A DNA stretch of 19,317 nucleotides from Caryophanales bacterium. Its GTDB lineage: Bacteria > Bacillota_I > Bacilli_A > RFN20 > CAG-288. Of the stretch, positions 14,187-19,317 are shown one piece after another. Both the position numbers and the translations under genes were made by a program. How positions within the stretch are numbered: position 1 is the first letter of the stretch; each line of letters begins with the position of its first letter. Below the pieces are notes generated by a model that was not told the origin of the DNA, made no database searches, and saw nothing but the letters and a program-made list of their open reading frames with translations. The stretch is from positions 1 to 19,317 of the forward strand of contig JAJVUU010000034.1 in NCBI GenBank assembly GCA_021621525.1, given 5' to 3'.

Positions 14187-15761
14187 TCAACCCACATCCA
14201 CAATCTTAATCAGACTCTGATGCTTCAAGGTCTTTCTGTCATAGGATATGCCAAGAAGATAGGCTTTCCCGGCAAACGGCTTCAAAGATGAAACATAGTC
14301 CATCTCCTCAATCTGCCTAATGGCATTCTCAGAAGTATCGTCTGCCTTGAGCTCGATGATGAGTGCAGGCCTGTCATTTTTCCTAGGCCGATAGACGATG
14401 TCAGCCCTTCCTTTGATATTGACCACCTCATCCATCCTCTCATAATCATCGCCAAGCTTATAGTAGAGAAGCCTTGTCATCATTGACAAGACCGCCTCCA
14501 GGTTCTTCGTGAAGGTATCGGCATAGAGCCTATGGAATTCATCAAACGTCTCATTGATGAAGGATGTATCTTCCCTGAAGGTACGCTCGACCAGTTCCGA
14601 TGATACTTCAAGAGGCCCATTGACATCATTCCAGTCCTTGAGTTCCTCGATGGCAAGCTCGAATTCCTGCCTGATTTCCCTGTCCGGGATATAGCATTCA
14701 TGTCTGTCAGGATCATATCCCAAGTACCCCAAATGAACAAGGATGGTGAGTGCTGCATCCTGACTGTCGATGGTGCTCAGATCATTCTTGAACCTGTCCG
14801 GATTGAACTTCACCCTGTCTCCGGACATCATCCTGACAATCGACTCCTTGAGGATGCCACCATCATAGTTCATATACTCCATAACAGATTCTACGGATGT
14901 CGTCGCAGTCCAATAATCCTTGAAGCTTCGCCTGATTATCGCCTTGATGACCGAATACGGGCTATACAGGCTCATACCTCCATAATGATATCCGTCATAC
15001 CACTTTCTCATCTGTTCTTTGTCGATGTCATTCTTTTCGCAAAGGACATCAACTTCCTGTTGTGTAAAGCCAAAGAATTCCGTCAAAGGAGAATCATCCA
15101 ATACGGTATATTCATCAAACATATTCAGCGTAGATTCCGTGTTGTATCTGGTGATAGGGAAGATACCCGTCATATAGACCAGTTCAAAGCTTTGGCTGAC
15201 GTTGATATCCTTGAAGAGGCTTCTCAGGAATTCCATATAGCTGTCACATATCCTCTTGTTGTCCTTCCTGTCCCTGAAGACGGCATCCCATTCATCGATC
15301 AGTATGATGAATCTTATACCCTTCCTGGCATAGATTTCCTTGAAAAGCTGGGAAAGAGTCATAGCCGAGGATTTCATTTCAAAGTCTTCCTTGAGTGCTG
15401 CGACCATCGATTTCTCATAGACACGGATAGGGTCCTTTTCAAAGCGAAGGCTCATGATGATGCCGGCTATGTCAAGCACGATGACATAGTGCTTGTTAAG
15501 ATGCTTCTCAAAGGAAGGATCCTTTTCAATCCTCAGTCCATGGAAGAGCTGACCGCTCTTGCATCCCATGGAATAATAGGATGAGAGCATATTGACGGCA
15601 ACGGTCTTTCCGAACCTCCTTGGACGGGTCACGCACAGGAAACGGGAAGAGGTGTTCAGCCTGGCATTGGTGAACTGGATGAGCATCGATTTATCGACAA
15701 AGTTCGGGCTGCTGACATCCATCTGCATGCCGATGTTATCGGGGTTGAGATAAATGCTCAT
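14187..15761 (-). CDS. AAA-ATPase-like protein with PDDEXK_9 nuclease-like domain
   Basis: The product has 524 residues from ATG 15761, which follows AAGGAGG by seven bases and begins MSIYLNPDN, the usual start of the family. Walker A is RPRRFGKT (46-53) and Walker B is 'FIILIDEWDA' near residue 165. The middle has the family motif 'MRKWYDGYHYG'. The C-terminal part holds the PD-(D/E)XK signature GRADIVYRP then 'ALIIELKADDTSENAIRQIE' near 455-480, so D and ExK residues are kept. The role of this widespread, multicopy family is unknown. The frame is open to 15953, but that stretch contains the DegV terminator and is not coding. A second in-frame ATG at 15851 also has a good ribosome binding site. 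Confidence 0.9.
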   Translation of the reverse strand: MSIYLNPDNIGMQMDVSSPNFVDKSMLIQFTNARLNTSSRFLCVTRPRRFGKTVAVNMLSSYYSMGCKSGQLFHGLRIEKDPSFEKHLNKHYVIVLDIAGIIMSLRFEKDPIRVYEKSMVAALKEDFEMKSSAMTLSQLFKEIYARKGIRFIILIDEWDAVFRDRKDNKRICDSYMEFLRSLFKDINVSQSFELVYMTGIFPITRYNTESTLNMFDEYTVLDDSPLTEFFGFTQQEVDVLCEKNDIDKEQMRKWYDGYHYGGMSLYSPYSVIKAIIRRSFKDYWTATTSVESVMEYMNYDGGILKESIVRMMSGDRVKFNPDRFKNDLSTIDSQDAALTILVHLGYLGYDPDRHECYIPDREIRQEFELAIEELKDWNDVNGPLEVSSELVERTFREDTSFINETFDEFHRLYADTFTKNLEAVLSMMTRLLYYKLGDDYERMDEVVNIKGRADIVYRPRKNDRPALIIELKADDTSENAIRQIEEMDYVSSLKPFAGKAYLLGISYDRKTLKHQSLIKIVDVG

Positions 15762-15908
15762 ATCAAATCCTCCTTCCTGGCTTTTGGTTTCTTCCATGAT
15801 ACCTTTTCTAGGATTGTCCATCAACGGATGATGATTCTTGGTTCTTGACATATCAATTGCCTCCCAAGATATATTGTCAGGAAAGAAGACCAAAAAAAAC
15901 GGATTCAT

Positions 15909-15948
15909 CAAAAAATATTCCAACCCATCTTTCATAGACGGGTTGGAA
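15909..15948 (-). terminator. Intrinsic terminator of the XRE-LRR/DegV operon
   Basis: On the minus strand, TTCCAACCCGTCT and AGATGGGTTGGAA pair over 13 positions (one G·U) around ATGAA, followed by TATTTTTTG. It lies 30 bases after the DegV stop and separates that operon from the AAA-ATPase-like gene. Confidence 0.9.
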
Positions 15949-15978
15949 ATCAAGCAACATATCGGAATCCAAACAAAA

Positions 15979-16830
15979 TCAGTCGTGGTCAGAATCGTTG
16001 TAATAGAGAATACCTAAGGTATTCGGTCCGCAATGGCAGGTGATGGTCGCTCCTGCCTGGGTAGGCTCGACTCTCTTGAATCCTTCCTTGAGAAGTCTTT
16101 CCTTGACGGCATTTACGACATCATCGGGAGCACTGCTGTAGGTGATGAAGACAAGAGATTTGTCTGGAGTGGATGCTTCCTTGAGCGTATCCTCGACATA
16201 GTTCATGACGACCTTCATCATGTTGCCGCGATACTTGTGGGTGCTTGTCATGGAGCCATCCTTCATGATGATCTTCGGTTTGATATGAAGGAGGTTTGCT
16301 CCAAACATCGCAAGAGCCGAACATCTTCCGCCCTTATAGAGATAGTTGACGGTCTCAAGGACGAAGGAAGTCTGAACCATAGGAAGTCTTTCCATGACCT
16401 TTTTTACAATCTCCTCTGGAGAAAGGCCCTTCAGCGTCAGCTTTCTTGCATAGATAGCCTGTAAGGCGATAGCTGTAGACAGAGCTAGGGTATCGATGAC
16501 ATAGACGTTCTGAAACTTCTTTGCTGCCTGAATGGCATTCTGGCAGGCAGAGGATATCTTCGAGGATAGGGAGAAATGGATGATGGCATCATAGCCTTCA
16601 TCAAAGAGCTTCCGGAAATGTTCTTCGAACTGGTATTGGTTGACGGCACTGGTCTTGGGAAGACAGTTTATCTTCTTGACATAGTCAAAGAGCTCTTGGG
16701 CATGGACTTCTCCATCCAATGCACTTGTCTCTCCCAGAATCAGAGTGAAGGGAACGATGCGGATATCGAATTCTTCCAACATGTTCTTGGGAAGGTCGAT
16801 GGTGCTTTCTGCAGATATGGCGATTTTCAT
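15979..16830 (-). CDS. DegV/FakB family fatty-acid-binding protein
   Basis: The product has 283 residues, the usual length. The core motifs are present: the N-terminal 'MKIAISAESTIDLPKNMLEE' (family consensus TDSTxDLP, with D replaced by E here), 'PKTSAVNQYQFEEHF', 'LSSKISSACQNAIQAAKKFQ', 'NYLYKGGRCSALAMFGANLL' and HIKPKIIMKDG. DegV/FakB proteins bind one fatty acid and present it to the kinase FakA for phospholipid synthesis; FakA is not in this window. I chose ATG 16830, with AAAGGA before it. An ATG at 16851 overlaps the upstream stop as ATGA, and starting there would add seven basic residues. It is downstream of, and co-transcribed with, the XRE–LRR gene. Confidence 0.9.
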   Translation of the reverse strand: MKIAISAESTIDLPKNMLEEFDIRIVPFTLILGETSALDGEVHAQELFDYVKKINCLPKTSAVNQYQFEEHFRKLFDEGYDAIIHFSLSSKISSACQNAIQAAKKFQNVYVIDTLALSTAIALQAIYARKLTLKGLSPEEIVKKVMERLPMVQTSFVLETVNYLYKGGRCSALAMFGANLLHIKPKIIMKDGSMTSTHKYRGNMMKVVMNYVEDTLKEASTPDKSLVFITYSSAPDDVVNAVKERLLKEGFKRVEPTQAGATITCHCGPNTLGILYYNDSDHD

Positions 16831-16847
16831 ATGTTTTTTCCTTTCTT

Positions 16848-19088
16848 TCATGAAACAAATTCAGCCTTGATTTCCTTTGATTTGTAATTGTCTTCCAAAA
16901 TCAGCTTAGGATGGTCATCCTCCGTTCCGTATCCATGGAAGACGATCTTGGATATCTGGTGTTCTTCCAAGTAGGCATCATCATAGACAAAGGCATTGGT
17001 CCTGATTGTCAATGAAGGTACCTCTTCATTGCTATAGATATGGATTTCCTTGAGTCCATAGTTTCCTGAAAAGGCATTGGTCTTGATAAGAGATGGCTTG
17101 CCGAAGGCTATTTCTTCAGGAAGCCTGCAGGAATGGAAGGATTCTTCACCGATACTTGATACATCGTAGTTGATGACGCCTCTTAAGGAAAGACAGCCCT
17201 TGAAGCAGGATTTCGTATACGTCGTATCTTCGTCTACATCGTCTTTAAGATAATATTCCAAGGCCATGCAGTCCAGGTATTTTCCGTTGGTATCATGAAG
17301 TTCCTTATCATAGTTCTCACTCTTATCGCTATATCCATGCTCAAAACGGATGGCGCGAAGATATAGGTCCCTGTCATAGTCTGGCATAAAGCGAATGCTT
17401 TTTGGGATATGCAGAGATCGTACCTTCATGTTGTTCAGGATACATGAGACAAAGAAATAGCTTTTCTTCCTGGAAGACGTATCCTGTGGAAACATGACGG
17501 ACTGGAAGCCTTTGAAGTCCCTGTCAGGACCTGAAAGACCAAACCAGCTATAGAAATACATGGAAGAGAGATTAGGAACATTGGGGAGAGGAAGCCTTGC
17601 ATAGTCTGCTCCCTTGAAGCCTTCGAAGACAGCACTTCTCTTGACGGTATGAAGGATACCATGCTCCGTGATATCCACAGGAAAGATATCCATATCGATA
17701 TCATAGGACCTGTCATCCTCAAGCCCGAAGTCAAGATAGGTCAAATATAGTCCTGAAAAGATCTCAGTTCCCAGATAATGTGGCTTGCTCTTGAAGATGA
17801 CAGAAGAAAGATTCGGATTGCATTCCTTAGCAAAGGCTTTGGAAGCAATACGGATATCTGAGATTCCTTGATAGGACTTCTCGATGACGACGGTTTTCTG
17901 TGAGACATCCTTCACACCTGTAATCCAGACATACGTTGTTCCATCGGCATCCGTTTTCATCTCATAGTTTACATCGACGGCATTCTCCGCCATCGGAAAA
18001 CCACGATTGAAATAAGTATCGGAAATATAGGGAATGTCGACATATAGATTTGCCTTCAGCAAGGAGAGCTCCTCTGAGGTGACTTTATAGTTTTCGCGGT
18101 CTGATTCGGCAATGCTGTTCACGTAGTAGTCAATCCTGTCATTCAGGCTGACATCTTCATCATTGGCAAGCAGGATTCCTTCCTGGTCACCAGGAAAATA
18201 ATTGACAAAATTTGCACTCTTGATGAAGATTCTCTGAGCATCGCTGTCTTCATAGGCTTCATCTCTCTTCAGCTTCCTGATTTCCAAGGGGACATCATAC
18301 CAGGAAGGGATGATGTTGATTTCTTCCTTTGAAGGGACGATGCGGTTACCGGCAATCCGATAATCCGAGCCGACATCGAATCCACATAACTTCCTTGTCG
18401 CATAATCGACATAGATTTCCGGTGTCTCTTCCTTCAATCCATTTGGATAGAATTGATCCGAAGAGACCTTTTCAGAGATATCCTCAGAAGAGGAAACGTC
18501 ATCAGCAACATTTTGATTGGTCCTCTTTGTCATATTCACGCCGATCGTAACACCAGTAGACACCACAAGAAGCAAAGAAAGACAGGCTGATGCTATCCAT
18601 ATCGATCGATAACTCCTTTGTTTCTTTATCTGAGCTACCGGTTCCATATCCTTTGTCTTGACAAATGGTTCCCTGACAGAGAAAGACAAAAATCTCGACA
18701 GTGCATAGAATTGGGATATGCTTAAGACATTTTCTCCGGAAAAGATCTTATTCAATGTCGGTTTGGATATGCCTAGGCATTCCATAAGAGAGGAATCATC
18801 TGCCTTTCTTTCCTTTGCCCGCTTCTTTACGAATGCGAGAAGGACAGCATTGTCTAAATGATATGGATTGTCTGTTTCAACGATTTCACCATCAAGAAAG
18901 GATACAGGATCGATACCAAGAGCATCCAAATATCCAAAAAGAAAATCCAGTTTGATGGATACCTTATTGCTCTCCCACAATGAGATCGTCTGTGGAGAAT
19001 AAGATACCTTTTCAGCAGCCTCCTTTTGGGTGAGATGCCTATCTTCCCTCGCTTTCTTCAACAACGATGATATTTCGTTTTCGTTCAC
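16848..19088 (-). CDS. Membrane-tethered XRE regulator with extracellular LRR_5 domain
   Basis: The product has 746 residues. Residues 6-64 form an XRE/Cro-type helix-turn-helix ('LTQKEAAEKVSYSPQTISLW'). Residues 83-136 form a second, divergent one ('LMECLGISKPTLNKIFSGEN'). After a basic stretch (KKQRSYR), residues 162-185 are a single membrane helix ('IWIASACLSLLLVVSTGVTI'). A Ser/Asp/Glu linker and a region of about 200 residues without a recognised fold follow, then BspA-type LRR_5 repeats from about 400 to the end ('LIKTNAFSGNYGLKEIHIYS'). Positive residues on the N-side of the helix place the DNA-binding part in the cytoplasm and the repeats outside. A one-component surface sensor that controls transcription is inferred. 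Start is GTG 19088 with AGAGGA before it. It precedes DegV in one operon. Confidence 0.85.
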   Translation of the reverse strand: MNENEISSLLKKAREDRHLTQKEAAEKVSYSPQTISLWESNKVSIKLDFLFGYLDALGIDPVSFLDGEIVETDNPYHLDNAVLLAFVKKRAKERKADDSSLMECLGISKPTLNKIFSGENVLSISQFYALSRFLSFSVREPFVKTKDMEPVAQIKKQRSYRSIWIASACLSLLLVVSTGVTIGVNMTKRTNQNVADDVSSSEDISEKVSSDQFYPNGLKEETPEIYVDYATRKLCGFDVGSDYRIAGNRIVPSKEEINIIPSWYDVPLEIRKLKRDEAYEDSDAQRIFIKSANFVNYFPGDQEGILLANDEDVSLNDRIDYYVNSIAESDRENYKVTSEELSLLKANLYVDIPYISDTYFNRGFPMAENAVDVNYEMKTDADGTTYVWITGVKDVSQKTVVIEKSYQGISDIRIASKAFAKECNPNLSSVIFKSKPHYLGTEIFSGLYLTYLDFGLEDDRSYDIDMDIFPVDITEHGILHTVKRSAVFEGFKGADYARLPLPNVPNLSSMYFYSWFGLSGPDRDFKGFQSVMFPQDTSSRKKSYFFVSCILNNMKVRSLHIPKSIRFMPDYDRDLYLRAIRFEHGYSDKSENYDKELHDTNGKYLDCMALEYYLKDDVDEDTTYTKSCFKGCLSLRGVINYDVSSIGEESFHSCRLPEEIAFGKPSLIKTNAFSGNYGLKEIHIYSNEEVPSLTIRTNAFVYDDAYLEEHQISKIVFHGYGTEDDHPKLILEDNYKSKEIKAEFVS

Positions 19089-19317
19089 GTTGGAATTCCT
19101 CTACATCTAATCTTAACAAAAATCCCTTTTTTTGTATATTATTTTTCAAACAATTCCATTTTGCTCACTATTTTCCTTTATTCAGTCTAAAGCGAAATAA
19201 CTCTTTTGGCTTCCTTCACTTCTTTGTCAACGAATCATGAATTTCCCAAAAATATCATAGATGAACATGGAAGCTGAATTTCTGACAAGGCAATCGCAAG
19301 AACGGGGAAATGTTGTT
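19089..19317. other. AT-rich upstream region of the XRE–LRR gene
   Basis: This 229-base end region has no coding frame. It should hold the promoter of the XRE–LRR/DegV operon. A consensus TTGACA occurs on the minus strand near 19211-19216 but has no matching -10 box, and I found no convincing pair. The palindrome at 19116-19135 is the main structure seen. Confidence 0.5.
19116..19135. promoter_or_regulatory. Palindrome, possible autoregulatory operator
   Basis: ACAAAAA (19116-19122) and TTTTTGT (19129-19135) flank a 6-base centre, 27 bases before the GTG of the XRE–LRR gene. Size and position suit an XRE dimer site, but the composition is low-complexity A/T, so chance is possible. Confidence 0.3.

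Noticed and set aside
14700..15584. Open frame of 294 codons on the plus strand opposite the AAA-ATPase-like gene
   Set aside because: The opposite strand carries Walker A/B and PDDEXK motifs; this frame has no ribosome binding site or recognisable motif.
15762..15953. Far-upstream start of the AAA-ATPase-like gene
   Set aside because: The first part of the extended frame would translate the DegV terminator hairpin and has no ribosome binding site at its first ATG.

Overview
The window looks like a stretch of chromosome from a host-associated, low-GC Bacillota, most like the Erysipelotrichia and their relatives. That is inferred from strong AGGAGG-type ribosome binding sites, TTGACA/TATAAT-type promoters, the ACT–UPF0210 pair, DegV, and many families common in gut Firmicutes (DUF4143 ATPases, AAA-ATPase-like/PDDEXK_9 proteins, BspA-type leucine-rich repeats). 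The lower rank is a guess. No rRNA, tRNA, CRISPR array, phage module or intact insertion sequence is visible.

Layout. 1-189: the 3' end of a DUF4143 ATPase gene. 428-2648 (+): a three-gene operon with its own promoter, encoding a small putative lipoprotein and two paralogous BspA-type leucine-rich-repeat lipoproteins. 2873-4153 (+): an intact DUF4143 ATPase. Its leader carries a palindromic element that recurs downstream at 4228, where a decayed second gene start also survives. 4538-7830 (-): an operon with a consensus promoter and a UUCG-loop terminator, encoding a protein with two OST-HTH/LOTUS-like domains plus a DUF3825-like domain, and a Sel1/TPR-repeat protein. 7940-9390 (-): three close-packed genes, namely a small unknown protein, an orphan HypB-type GTPase and a short protein resembling part of HAM1/RdgB pyrophosphatases. 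9436-11412 (-): a seven-helix membrane protein with a decayed GGDEF and an intact EAL (c-di-GMP phosphodiesterase) domain. 11678-11872 (-): a small monocistronic gene with near-perfect promoter and terminator. 12063-13703 (+): the ACT-domain and UPF0210 pair, ending in a probably bidirectional terminator. 13765-13974 (-): a small ribbon-helix-helix-like protein. 14187-15761 (-): an AAA-ATPase-like/PDDEXK_9 protein. 15979-19088 (-): DegV and an unusual 746-residue protein joining two N-terminal helix-turn-helix domains, one membrane helix and a large outer leucine-rich-repeat domain.

How the genes may work together. Two themes stand out. One is surface leucine-rich-repeat proteins: lipoproteins at 816-2648, and at 16848-19088 a repeat domain wired through the membrane to DNA-binding domains, in the architecture of a CadC/ToxR-like one-component sensor. 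The other is ATPase/nuclease-fold families of unknown role (DUF4143 and AAA-ATPase-like), which are typically multicopy and fast evolving. The most unusual items are the membrane-tethered XRE–LRR protein, the repeated palindrome in the DUF4143 leader, the LOTUS–DUF3825–Sel1 operon and the orphan HypB operon. All family names come from reading the protein sequence; no database search was run.
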